Shown here: positions 1-5,645 of the stretch, piece after piece
Position numbering within the stretch: the first letter of the stretch is position 1
Layout of the letters: every line of letters begins with the position of its first letter
NCBI GenBank assembly: GCA_000436075.1
Contig: FR884623.1
Location: forward strand, 3,014 to 10,287
Length of the DNA stretch: 7,274 bases
Direction: 5' to 3'
Source: Eggerthella sp. CAG:209
GTDB lineage: Bacteria > Actinomycetota > Coriobacteriia > Coriobacteriales > Eggerthellaceae
Made by a program: the position numbers and the translations under genes
Notes under the pieces: generated by a model
The model's database searches: none
Told to the model about the DNA's origin: nothing
Seen by the model: only the letters and a program-made list of their open reading frames with translations

Positions 1-472
1 CCGCCAAAGGCTGGTTGTCATCGTCCATGAAGGTCACCCATTTGCCTCCCGTAGCAGCATCAGTGTTAGCGAGCTTGCCGATATGCCGGTCTACACCTAT
101 CGAGAAGACATCATCGTCGGTACCGAAGTAAGCGAATTTCTAGAAAGCCACGGACTCGACCTTGCCAAAATGAATCTGAACCGAGATTCCGACGATGAGG
201 TTATTCTAGGCGGTATCGTTTCACGAGCGCCAGTGGTAGGCCTAGCGCTTGACTCTTCCGGGTTGTACCCATTTCGCAATTTGAAGCTCATCCCGCTTGA
301 GGAGCCAGAAGCCCAGGCAATCCACCCTATCGGCGTACTGAGGCTTGCGGGCAAACGGTTCAATCCTGCAACCAACGACTTCATTGAATTCCTGTTCGGC
401 TTTGCGCACAATTTCTACCATTATGACGACCCCGAAAACGCCAACTTGACATCACCCGTTGTCTGCTGTTAA
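1..472 (+). CDS. LysR-family transcriptional regulator, C-terminal part (5' truncated by window edge)
   Basis: The frame is open from base 2 to the TAA at 470-472, giving 156 visible residues, about half of a usual 300-residue LysR regulator. The visible part is the effector-binding domain; the N-terminal helix-turn-helix lies outside the window. Near the visible start, L-V-V-I-V-H-E-G-H-P-F-A followed by S-I-S-V-S-E-L-A-D-M-P is the typical second-lobe strand, HP(L/F)A turn and 'DLad.P' helix of LysR effector domains. A later I-V-S-R-A-P-V-V-G-L-A-L strand and a terminal D-F-I-E-F-L helix also fit. An ATG at 83 is an internal Met, not a start. The effector and target genes cannot be read here, and the divergent gene LysR regulators often control would lie to the left. 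No terminator separates it from the tRNA 13 bases downstream, so its transcript may read through the tRNA and stop at 573-610. The family call is solid; function is unknown. Confidence 0.8.
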   Translation, partial: RQRLVVIVHEGHPFASRSSISVSELADMPVYTYREDIIVGTEVSEFLESHGLDLAKMNLNRDSDDEVILGGIVSRAPVVGLALDSSGLYPFRNLKLIPLEEPEAQAIHPIGVLRLAGKRFNPATNDFIEFLFGFAHNFYHYDDPENANLTSPVVCC

Positions 473-474
473 AT
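446..474 (+). promoter_or_regulatory. Sigma-70-type promoter of tRNA-Ala, inside the 3' end of the LysR gene
   Basis: A perfect -35 box TTGACA lies at 446-451 and a -10-like TTAAAT (4 of 6 consensus positions) at 469-474, with an optimal 17-base spacer. Transcription would start near 481-482, four or five bases before the mature tRNA 5' end at 486, which fits a short stable-RNA leader. The -10 box overlaps the TAA stop of the LysR gene (470-472). This is read from sequence only; the perfect -35, spacing and position directly before a tRNA make it credible. Confidence 0.7.
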
Positions 475-485
475 CAATATCCGCT

Positions 486-561
486 GGGGATGTAGCTCAG
501 TTGGGAGAGCGCAACGTTCGCAATGTTGAGGTCGTGGGTTCGATCCCCATCATCTCCACCA
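486..561 (+). tRNA. tRNA-Ala, anticodon CGC
   Basis: The gene folds as a full 76-nt cloverleaf including an encoded CCA end (559-561). The acceptor stem pairs 486-492 with 551-557. The D arm is 495-498/507-510 and the anticodon stem 512-516/524-528 with a 7-nt loop 517-523. The T arm is 534-538/546-550 with loop TTCGATC. Anticodon CGC at 519-521 reads the alanine codon GCG. The third acceptor pair is G488-T555, the G3:U70 wobble that is the universal alanine identity element, and the discriminator is A558, so the assignment does not rest on the anticodon alone. The tRNA has its own promoter upstream and a terminator 11 bases downstream. Confidence 0.97.
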
Positions 562-572
562 GCAAAACACCG

Positions 573-610
573 AATCGCAAAGCATATTTGCTTTGCGATT
601 TTTTTGTTTT
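573..610 (+). terminator. Intrinsic terminator of tRNA-Ala (and of LysR read-through)
   Basis: A perfect 12-bp stem (AATCGCAAAGCA at 573-584, its complement at 589-600) with a 4-base loop TATT is followed by TTTTTGTTTT at 601-610. This is a textbook rho-independent terminator on the plus strand, placed 11 bases after the tRNA CCA. The opposite strand has no comparable U tract, so it should act in one direction only. Confidence 0.92.
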
Positions 611-802
611 CAAATGCACTATTAGAACTATTGGCAGAATGTGCACCTCAGGCGCATATAACCCACAGGGCTGCTTTAGACCTTGTTGATGCACCACAGC
701 CAGCAGCATCGCTGCTCCTATCTGTTTGCCACGCCGCAGACAGCCCACAAACAGCTCCATAGCGCTGGATGCGACAGGCGTCCGAGGACATCGCTGCATA
801 AC
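611..802. other. Intergenic stretch without a convincing gene; several small hairpins
   Basis: No reading frame here has a ribosome binding site or a recognisable protein; frames crossing it are chance openings that run into the tRNA. The right part can form short hairpins: 702-707/711-716 (AGCAGC/GCTGCT, 3-base loop), 722-728/748-754 (CTGTTTG/CAAACAG, 19-base loop) and 767-772/778-783 (6 bp with one wobble on the plus strand, 5-base loop). I see no strong promoter on either strand. It could be a gene remnant, a small-RNA locus ending at the 803-838 hairpin, or plain spacer. Confidence 0.4.
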
Positions 803-838
803 AGTAGAGCCCGCTCAGATAACTGAGCGGGCTCTACT
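803..838. terminator. Perfect 16-bp hairpin between convergent units, probable veg terminator
   Basis: AGTAGAGCCCGCTCAG (803-818) and its exact complement (823-838) enclose a 4-base loop ATAA, giving a very stable GC-rich stem. It lies 21 bases beyond the veg stop codon on the minus strand and between converging transcription units, so it most likely terminates veg. The U tracts are weak: on the plus strand it is followed by TTCTAAC, and on the minus strand by GTTATG. It may therefore serve both directions, or act mainly as a 3'-end stabiliser. The structure is certain; the terminator role is inference. Confidence 0.6.
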
Positions 839-859
839 TTCTAACTTGGTTTTCGGGCC

Positions 860-1186
860 TTATTCTTCGGCGTTTGCCTCAACCGCTACAGGCTCTTCGG
901 TAACTTCTTCTTCAATGAAGCTGCCGAACAGAGGCTGGCCATCCTGACTGAGCTCGACCATGCCAGTAAGAACATCTACATACTGGTAGGACTGACGAGC
1001 AGAAGCACCGCGCTTACGCTTTACTTCCATGATAAATAGCTGCGGATGCACCTGCATGAGCACGCCTTCGCTCTCAACGATTTTCGAGCGTCCCATGTTT
1101 GCGCGAACGCGAAGCTTTTGGCCTACATATTGGCTAAGCGTGTCATGGATGTTGCCGATAATCTGTGCTTGCTTTGCGAGATCCAT
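860..1186 (-). CDS. veg: Veg family protein (DUF1021) with an acidic C-terminal tail
   Basis: The 108-residue protein matches the small Veg family. The family core runs from about residue 9 to 80: a first helix I-I-G-N-I-H-D-T-L, then G-Q-K-L-R-V-R-A-N-M-G-R-S-K (22-35), S-E-G-V-L, F-I-M-E-V, and S-Y-Q-Y-V-D-V-L-T with M-V-E-L. B. subtilis Veg has the same order of features in 86 residues and is linked there to biofilm control; its molecular action is poorly understood. This copy carries about 20 extra C-terminal residues with eight Glu in the last 17. I choose ATG at 1186 over the in-frame TTG at 1216 because the family begins near there, a GGAAAG lies 11 bases upstream, and the predicted transcript start (about 1222) leaves almost no leader for TTG. 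It sits downstream of the ABC exporter but has its own promoter, and ends at the hairpin 803-838. Family assignment is strong; cellular role is uncertain. Confidence 0.88.
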   Translation of the reverse strand: MDLAKQAQIIGNIHDTLSQYVGQKLRVRANMGRSKIVESEGVLMQVHPQLFIMEVKRKRGASARQSYQYVDVLTGMVELSQDGQPLFGSFIEEEVTEEPVAVEANAEE

Positions 1187-1228
1187 ATAAGGTTGTTCTT
1201 TCCACTTTGGACACAATAAAACTCAACT

Positions 1229-1237
1229 AGTATATCA
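1229..1237 (-). promoter_or_regulatory. Extended -10 promoter of veg
   Basis: On the minus strand the sequence reads TGATATACT, i.e. a TG-n extension joined to a TATACT -10 box (5 of 6 consensus). The only -35-like hexamer, TTGTCC, is about 20 bases upstream, too far for a normal spacer, so this looks like an extended -10 promoter that can work without a good -35. The start would fall near 1222, giving veg a leader of about 36 bases. The promoter lies in the 99-base gap after the ABC gene, so veg need not depend on read-through. Confidence 0.6.
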
Positions 1238-1285
1238 TCTATTACTTTGCTACGGGACAATCTCCATCTTGTAACCATAGAGGCA

Positions 1286-3070
1286 TTATTCCAGATAGGC
1301 TCCCGTTTGACGGTTCCACAGATGGGCGTATTCCCCACCCCGGGAAACCAGTTCATCATGGGGGCCATCTTCGACGATTCTGCCGCCATCAAGCACCACG
1401 ATCCTGTCCAAACTGGCCACCGTGGACAGACGATGCGCAACCACGATGCACGTACGACCTTCCATGAGGGTAGCCAAAGCATCTTGAACCAGCTTTTCAC
1501 TTTCAGAATCGAGCGCACTTGTTGCTTCATCAAGCACCAGCACTGGGCAGTCGGCCAAGAGTGCACGGGCAATGGCGATACGCTGACGCTGGCCGCCGGA
1601 AAGCTTGACGCCGCGTTCTCCCGTGATGGTGTCAAACCCCTGCGGAAGCTTCTCAATAAACTCAAGTGCATTGGCCTGCTTGGCTGCTCTTCGAATTTGC
1701 TCCATGCTGGCATCGGGTTTGCCATACGAGATATTTTCGGCAATGGAACGGTGGAATAGCAGGGCTTCTTGCGGCACATAGGCAATTTGGCGACGCAGCG
1801 ATTGCTGGGTGGTATCGGCTATGTTTTGCCCATCAATAAGAATCTGCCCTTGCTGAATATCGGAAAGACGAAGCAAGAGCTTTGTGAGCGTTGTTTTTCC
1901 CGCTCCGCTCATACCGACCAAGCCAACACGCTGACCTGCGGAAATATGAAGCTCAAACTTATCAAACACCTGCGTCTTCGCATTACCATCGGTATAGAAA
2001 AAGTCGATACCTTGAAAATCGATAGCGCCACGGCTCACCTTCAAATCAGGCGCACCAGGCTTGTCTGCCACCAAACGAGGTTCATCGAGAATGGCAGTCA
2101 TGCCGCTCGCATCGCCAAATGCACGATTAAAGCGCTGGAGGCCGTTATTGATGAAATTGAACTGGTTGGTGACGGTGTAGGTATAGGTGAACATAACAAC
2201 CAATGTGCCCGGAGTAATACCGTACCACGCATTGCCTCCGGCAATAAACACGGTTACCACCGACATTATCACCACCGTAATGCAGGCAGTAATAATGCCA
2301 CGAGTAAGCGATGCCCACATACGTTTCGAATCGCGCGCCACCACTTCCCTGTTCGCGTTATCAAACAGCCCACGCTCATAGTCTTCGCGGCCATACGTTT
2401 TTACCGCCAGAATATTCGCCACCGAGTCTGACAGCTCGCCCGAAAGCTGGTTCTGCGCACTAGCAGCTTTTTCATTCAGGGAAAGAATGCGCTTATATAA
2501 GTAGTAGGAAATGCTCGCATAAACAGCCAGTAGCACCATCAGAATGGCAACGTACAGAGGAACACGCGGAAGAAGAATTCCACAGGTGAATATCACCGAG
2601 CAGATTACCGGCAGGAAAGGAAACATGATGGTTTCGATTAGCTGCTGATATGCACTCATAAACTTCGTGGTTTGGCTAACGAGCGTGCCGCCGAATCGAT
2701 TCGAATGAAACGACATACTCTGATTGCACAGGGCGTCAAAGCTCATGGTTGCCAAATCGTACGAAGCAGCAATTTCCAGCTTGTACATGGTGTAATCTTG
2801 CAATTTACTGGCAGCTTGACCAAATACGTTAATCAGAATAAGAGCCACAATATAGGGCCCAAACACGGTAAACACTTGATCCGCCTCAACGGGCTGAGCG
2901 CTAACCTGGTCCACAATTAGGCTCATCACGTACGGATTGCCGTAGCTCAACAAAGCAACAAAGGCAAACGTGGACACCATCAGCGCTGCAAACAATGCCT
3001 TGTGTCTGCGCGTCACCTTCCAGTAGTAATGAAGCGTTCTACGTGTCAAAGAAGTCTTGGCGTTGGCCAT
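1286..3070 (-). CDS. ABC-type multidrug/lipid exporter, fused membrane and ATPase domains
   Basis: The 594-residue protein is a complete half-transporter of the ABCB/MsbA-like type: a six-helix membrane domain followed by an ATPase domain. Hydrophobic segments lie at about 26-48, 69-86, 147-167, 169-192, 257-279 and 283-301. The ATPase domain shows an aromatic A-loop (F358/Y359), Walker A G-M-S-G-A-G-K-T (386-393), Q-loop Q434 in Y-V-P-Q-E, signature L-S-G-G-Q (490-494), Walker B V-L-V-L-D-E with catalytic E515, and H-loop H546. All catalytic residues are intact, so a homodimer would have two active sites; a heterodimer partner outside the window cannot be excluded. The family exports drugs, lipids or peptides; the substrate cannot be read. 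The ATG at 3070 has AAAGGA five bases upstream. No clear promoter is visible in 3071-3156, though the ksgA terminator upstream implies a separate transcript. No hairpin follows its stop before veg. Confidence 0.92.
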   Translation of the reverse strand: MANAKTSLTRRTLHYYWKVTRRHKALFAALMVSTFAFVALLSYGNPYVMSLIVDQVSAQPVEADQVFTVFGPYIVALILINVFGQAASKLQDYTMYKLEIAASYDLATMSFDALCNQSMSFHSNRFGGTLVSQTTKFMSAYQQLIETIMFPFLPVICSVIFTCGILLPRVPLYVAILMVLLAVYASISYYLYKRILSLNEKAASAQNQLSGELSDSVANILAVKTYGREDYERGLFDNANREVVARDSKRMWASLTRGIITACITVVIMSVVTVFIAGGNAWYGITPGTLVVMFTYTYTVTNQFNFINNGLQRFNRAFGDASGMTAILDEPRLVADKPGAPDLKVSRGAIDFQGIDFFYTDGNAKTQVFDKFELHISAGQRVGLVGMSGAGKTTLTKLLLRLSDIQQGQILIDGQNIADTTQQSLRRQIAYVPQEALLFHRSIAENISYGKPDASMEQIRRAAKQANALEFIEKLPQGFDTITGERGVKLSGGQRQRIAIARALLADCPVLVLDEATSALDSESEKLVQDALATLMEGRTCIVVAHRLSTVASLDRIVVLDGGRIVEDGPHDELVSRGGEYAHLWNRQTGAYLE

Positions 3071-3156
3071 CGGGTTCCTTTCTTGAATTCAAAGTTGAGG
3101 CAACGTCGGAATAGGCAGACCACACAACGATCCCAGCCTGCCAGGAAGAGTACCAA

Positions 3157-3200
3157 GAGAAAACAACGGAAGGGCACGAGATGCAACACCTCGCGCCCTT
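3157..3200 (-). terminator. Intrinsic terminator of the metG-tatD-flavoprotein-ksgA unit
   Basis: Read on the minus strand, AAGGGCGCGAGGTG (3200-3187) pairs with CATCTCGTGCCCTT (3183-3170) around a 3-base loop, forming 14 bp with two G-U wobbles. A T-rich tail CCGTTGTTTTCTC follows. On the plus strand the same two positions would be A-C mismatches, so the stem is tuned to minus-strand RNA. It starts four bases after the ksgA stop codon and separates the four-gene unit from the ABC gene. Confidence 0.8.
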
Positions 3201-3204
3201 TACG

Positions 3205-4083
3205 CTATTCGTGCATTGCCAAGTAAGCACGACCCAATTCTATAAAGGTTTCGCGTTCAAGCGATTCACCACGGGCCTTCGCGGAAACGCCCGCTCGTTC
3301 GAGCGTTTCAGGAATAGAGGCCAACATGCGCTCATCGTAGGTTTGCGGATTCGAGAAGTACATCTTTAGGGAGTTCGCAATGGTTTTGCGACGATTAGCG
3401 AAAGAAGCATCCGCAATCACCATAGCGGCATGACGCAATTCTTCAGGCAGCTGCTCTGCCCTGCGGTCAAAGCGAATAACGGCGCTTTTTACGCGCGGGG
3501 GCGGGAAGAAATTACCCTCGGAAACGGCGAAACGGCCATGATACTCAGCCAAGAGGCCCAGCTTCACCGTATAAGCACCATAGTTCTTCGTGCCGATTTT
3601 GGCACACATGCGATCGGCAACTTCCGCTTGAACCATTACCGTTTGACTCTGCAACGACCCATAGCGTTCAAAGAAATCGAGCACGATGGTAGCGGCCACC
3701 GCATAGGGCAGATTTGCTGCAAGCTTAGTAGGAGCAAAAGGAACCTGATCGGGGCTTACCGCCAATGCATCACCTTGGATCAGGGTAAACCTGTCAGCCC
3801 ACTCAGCGCAGGTTTCCGCCAAAACGGCTGGTAGATCGGTATCCATTTCGATAGAGGCAACCTGACCCGCACGCTGAAGCAAGGCGACGGTAAGCGTTCC
3901 GATGCCAGGACCAACCTCCAAGACCTTGTCTTCAGGGCCCAACTCAGCCAAATCGCAAATATGCTGCACGATACCATCGTTGATAAGGAAATGCTGTCCC
4001 AACGCCTTTTTCGTCATAAGGCCATGAGCTTCAAGAACAGCGCGCGTTTCTGCCACGCTTGCTAAATATGAAAGCTTGCCCAT
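3205..4083 (-). CDS. ksgA: 16S rRNA (adenine(1518)-N6/adenine(1519)-N6) dimethyltransferase
   Basis: KsgA (RsmA) uses S-adenosylmethionine to dimethylate two adjacent adenines in the 3' hairpin of 16S rRNA, a late 30S assembly step; its loss gives kasugamycin resistance. Numbered from the chosen start (292 residues, normal length), it shows G-Q-H-F-L (29-33), the SAM-binding E-V-G-P-G-I-G-T-L-T (56-65), acidic E79 after the second strand, G-D-A-L (104-107), catalytic N-L-P-Y (124-127), F-F-P-P-P-R-V-K-S-A-V (192-202) and the C-terminal F-A-N-R-R-K-T-I-A-N-S-L (228-239). The frame is open to a GTG at 4098, but I choose ATG at 4083. It overlaps the TGA of the flavoprotein as TGATG, a usual coupling arrangement, and the extra M-G-C-C-L is not family-like. 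A weak GGGG lies about 9 bases upstream. It is the last gene of its unit, followed at once by an intrinsic terminator. Confidence 0.97.
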   Translation of the reverse strand: MGKLSYLASVAETRAVLEAHGLMTKKALGQHFLINDGIVQHICDLAELGPEDKVLEVGPGIGTLTVALLQRAGQVASIEMDTDLPAVLAETCAEWADRFTLIQGDALAVSPDQVPFAPTKLAANLPYAVAATIVLDFFERYGSLQSQTVMVQAEVADRMCAKIGTKNYGAYTVKLGLLAEYHGRFAVSEGNFFPPPRVKSAVIRFDRRAEQLPEELRHAAMVIADASFANRRKTIANSLKMYFSNPQTYDERMLASIPETLERAGVSAKARGESLERETFIELGRAYLAMHE

Positions 4084-4628
4084 CAGGCAACACCCCACTT
4101 TCCCAAGTGTTCACGCTTGAGACGATCAACCCCAATAAGAGGAACCGTTTCTTCAATAGCAAAACCCGCAAGGGCCATAGATGACCGAACGCTAGCAACC
4201 AAAGGCTCGTAACCATGCGGATCGCCACCATCGCCCACCACAAACAACGACAAAGGACGCTTTGCTGGCAGCGGCTCCCCTCTCTTCCGTCGCTCAAGAT
4301 AGGGCCAGAAGAACGGCTGCAACCTATCCAGCACAGCTTTCAACTGGGAGGGAGCACCCGCAAAGTAAATGGGCGATACCAAAAACACTCGCTCCGCCGT
4401 GTCCAGATCATCGATGAATTGAGTCATATCGTCTTCGATAATGCACCCATCGTTCGTCTTGCAGAACTCGCAACCATTGCAGCCAGAAACATCCATGCAG
4501 CCCACCTCATACTCAACAAGGTTCACCTCAGGATAACTCTGCTCAATTGACATTTTCAGCATGCGAATAATGCGTGCGCATTTGCCATTCAGACGAGGAG
4601 AGCCGTTTATCACAACCCACGTGCCCAT
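4083..4628 (-). CDS. Flavodoxin-fold NAD(P)H-dependent FMN reductase / iron-sulfur flavoprotein
   Basis: The 181-residue protein has the flavodoxin-like fold of the FMN_red/WrbA group. N-terminal V-V-I-N-G-S-P-R-L-N-G-K (5-16) is the FMN phosphate loop, and V-S-P-I-Y-F-A-G-A-P-S-Q-L-K-A-V-L-D-R (84-102) is the typical second flavin-binding segment. Between them C50-x2-C53-x2-C56-x5-C62 precedes I-I-E-D-D-M. This spacing fits the compact CX2CX2CX4-7C motif described for the archaeal iron-sulfur flavoprotein Isf, which binds a 4Fe-4S cluster; cluster binding here is inferred. No signal peptide or membrane helix is seen, so it is probably a cytoplasmic redox protein with unknown electron donor and acceptor. 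Its ATG follows the tatD TAA directly (TAAATG) and its TGA overlaps the ksgA ATG, so it is tightly built into the operon. A G-rich stretch just upstream may serve as ribosome binding site. Fold and family are confident; function is not known. Confidence 0.87.
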   Translation of the reverse strand: MGTWVVINGSPRLNGKCARIIRMLKMSIEQSYPEVNLVEYEVGCMDVSGCNGCEFCKTNDGCIIEDDMTQFIDDLDTAERVFLVSPIYFAGAPSQLKAVLDRLQPFFWPYLERRKRGEPLPAKRPLSLFVVGDGGDPHGYEPLVASVRSSMALAGFAIEETVPLIGVDRLKREHLGKWGVA

Positions 4629-5627
4629 TTAGGCCCCCGCAAGCAAATCGGCATTTGCACGTTGCCATTGCGTAGGCTGACGATCGAGCAACCCGAGCGC
4701 ATTGCCATACATCTGCCCCAAGAGATCTTCCCGTTCCGCCTGCGTTTCCGCGCCCAAAACCTCAAGCAGCTTTTCAGCCGTGAACACCACATGGGCAGGA
4801 CCGCAATCGATACCACGCATGGGTTCAGGGGTCATATAAGGACTGTCGGTTTCAGTGAGGAGAAGGTTACGAGCAACCTTGGTTGCGGCAGAACGCACCT
4901 CGTCGGCCTTTTTGAAAGTGATAGGACCGCCATACGCAATGTAGCAACCGTGCTCCGCCCATGGAGCAAGCGCTTCAGCGTCCAAATTGAAACAATGCAG
5001 CAATACCCCGTTCTTTGGGAATCCTTCATCTTCCAGGATGGCCAGGCCCTCTTCATGGGCTTCACGCATATGCAGGATAAGAGGAAGACCGGCCATTTTG
5101 GCAAGCTGAACCTGACGACGGAATACGCCGCGCTGCACGGCACGAGGAGAAAGGTCGTAATGGTAATCAAGGCCTACTTCGCCCAAAGCGCAGACGCGAG
5201 GATCTGCCAAGCGCCGCATCAACGTGCGCTCCATGCGCACATCCCACATCTTGGCGTTGTGGGGATGCACACCCATAGCAATACGCAGATGGGGAATGGC
5301 TTCCGTACAAGAACCCAAGCCGGCTTCCTCAAGAATGCCTTGAGCATCTTGCTGCCACGCTTCCAAATTGTCGAAGGTGGTGTGGCTGTCTTCAGCAGGA
5401 TCGCACATAGCACACACGAAACGCACGTTATGGTATGCGCATTTAGCCAGTTCAGCAGCTGGATTCTTGAGCATTTCCAGATGTGCGTGCGTGTCGGCAA
5501 CCAAGCCTGGCAAAACAGGTGCAGCTACTTCACGGTACTTGTGGTGCTTACGTTTCTGAAAAAAGGAAACGCTGAACGCCCCCTCTTCAACAAAAGCAGC
5601 GTTCAGCGATTGCGTTTCCTCGGTCAT
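4629..5627 (-). CDS. tatD: TatD-family metal-dependent hydrolase (DNase/RNase) with N-terminal extension
   Basis: TatD enzymes are TIM-barrel metallohydrolases with 3'-5' exonuclease activity on DNA or RNA, linked to repair and RNA turnover. All expected metal ligands are visible: D-T-H-A-H (45-49, H47 and H49), E150 in G-E-V-G-L-D-Y, H186 in L-H-M-R-E-A, H211 in L-H-C-F and D261 in T-E-T-D-S-P-Y. G-V-H-P-H (119-123) is also typical. At 332 residues it is much longer than the usual 255-265: about 40 residues precede the first ligand, with a basic Q-K-R-K-H-H-K-Y-R patch (24-32), and there is a short C-terminal tail after the family's terminal N-A motif. The ATG at 5627 is the only good start near the metG end, 18 bases downstream of it; AGGA lies 13 bases upstream, wider than usual. 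The metG-tatD pairing is common in bacteria and supports the call. The symbol is a family name (yabD/dcrA in Bacillus). Confidence 0.93.
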   Translation of the reverse strand: MTEETQSLNAAFVEEGAFSVSFFQKRKHHKYREVAAPVLPGLVADTHAHLEMLKNPAAELAKCAYHNVRFVCAMCDPAEDSHTTFDNLEAWQQDAQGILEEAGLGSCTEAIPHLRIAMGVHPHNAKMWDVRMERTLMRRLADPRVCALGEVGLDYHYDLSPRAVQRGVFRRQVQLAKMAGLPLILHMREAHEEGLAILEDEGFPKNGVLLHCFNLDAEALAPWAEHGCYIAYGGPITFKKADEVRSAATKVARNLLLTETDSPYMTPEPMRGIDCGPAHVVFTAEKLLEVLGAETQAEREDLLGQMYGNALGLLDRQPTQWQRANADLLAGA

Positions 5628-5645
5628 GATAACGGCCGTTTCCTG
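5628..5645 (-). promoter_or_regulatory. metG-tatD junction: distant AGGA and a 10-bp palindrome before the tatD start
   Basis: On the minus strand the gap reads AGGA (5644-5641), then the perfect palindrome AACGGCCGTT (5640-5631), then ATC and the tatD ATG. The 13-base spacing between the Shine-Dalgarno-like AGGA and the start is long. Partial folding of the palindrome would shorten the effective distance, but it can form only about three pairs with a 4-base loop, so any role is speculative. No terminator is present, which supports co-transcription of metG and tatD. Confidence 0.4.

Noticed and set aside
538..561. tRNA 3' end as an integration attachment site
   Set aside because: No second copy of the 3' end and no integrase or phage gene is visible; normal terminator and housekeeping genes follow.
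459..762. Plus-strand small frames over the tRNA (459-689, 523-762)
   Set aside because: They start upstream of or inside the tRNA gene and cross its terminator, so they cannot be real genes.
497..799. 100-residue minus-strand frame ending M-G-I-E-P-T-T-S-T-L-R-T-L-R-S-P-N
   Set aside because: The end is the well-known false protein produced by translating the antisense of a tRNA; the rest lacks a ribosome binding site and any family likeness.
1187..1216. TTG at 1216 as the veg start
   Set aside because: The family core begins near the ATG at 1186, and the predicted transcript start would leave only about 6 bases of leader.
1123..1785. 220-residue minus-strand frame overlapping the end of the ABC gene and veg
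   Set aside because: It lies in another frame across both real genes and the veg promoter; no domain is visible.
1247..2431. Plus-strand open frames opposite the ABC exporter (1247-1759 and 1769-2431)
   Set aside because: They are shadows in the codon-complement register of a gene with all ABC motifs intact.
3071..3156. Promoter for the ABC exporter
   Set aside because: I looked for -35/-10 pairs on the minus strand (e.g. TTGTGT, TTGCCT, TATTCC, TTGAAT), but none has acceptable spacing and match, so none is annotated.
4084..4098. GTG at 4098 as the ksgA start
   Set aside because: It would add M-G-C-C-L with no family support, while ATG at 4083 makes the usual TGATG coupling overlap.
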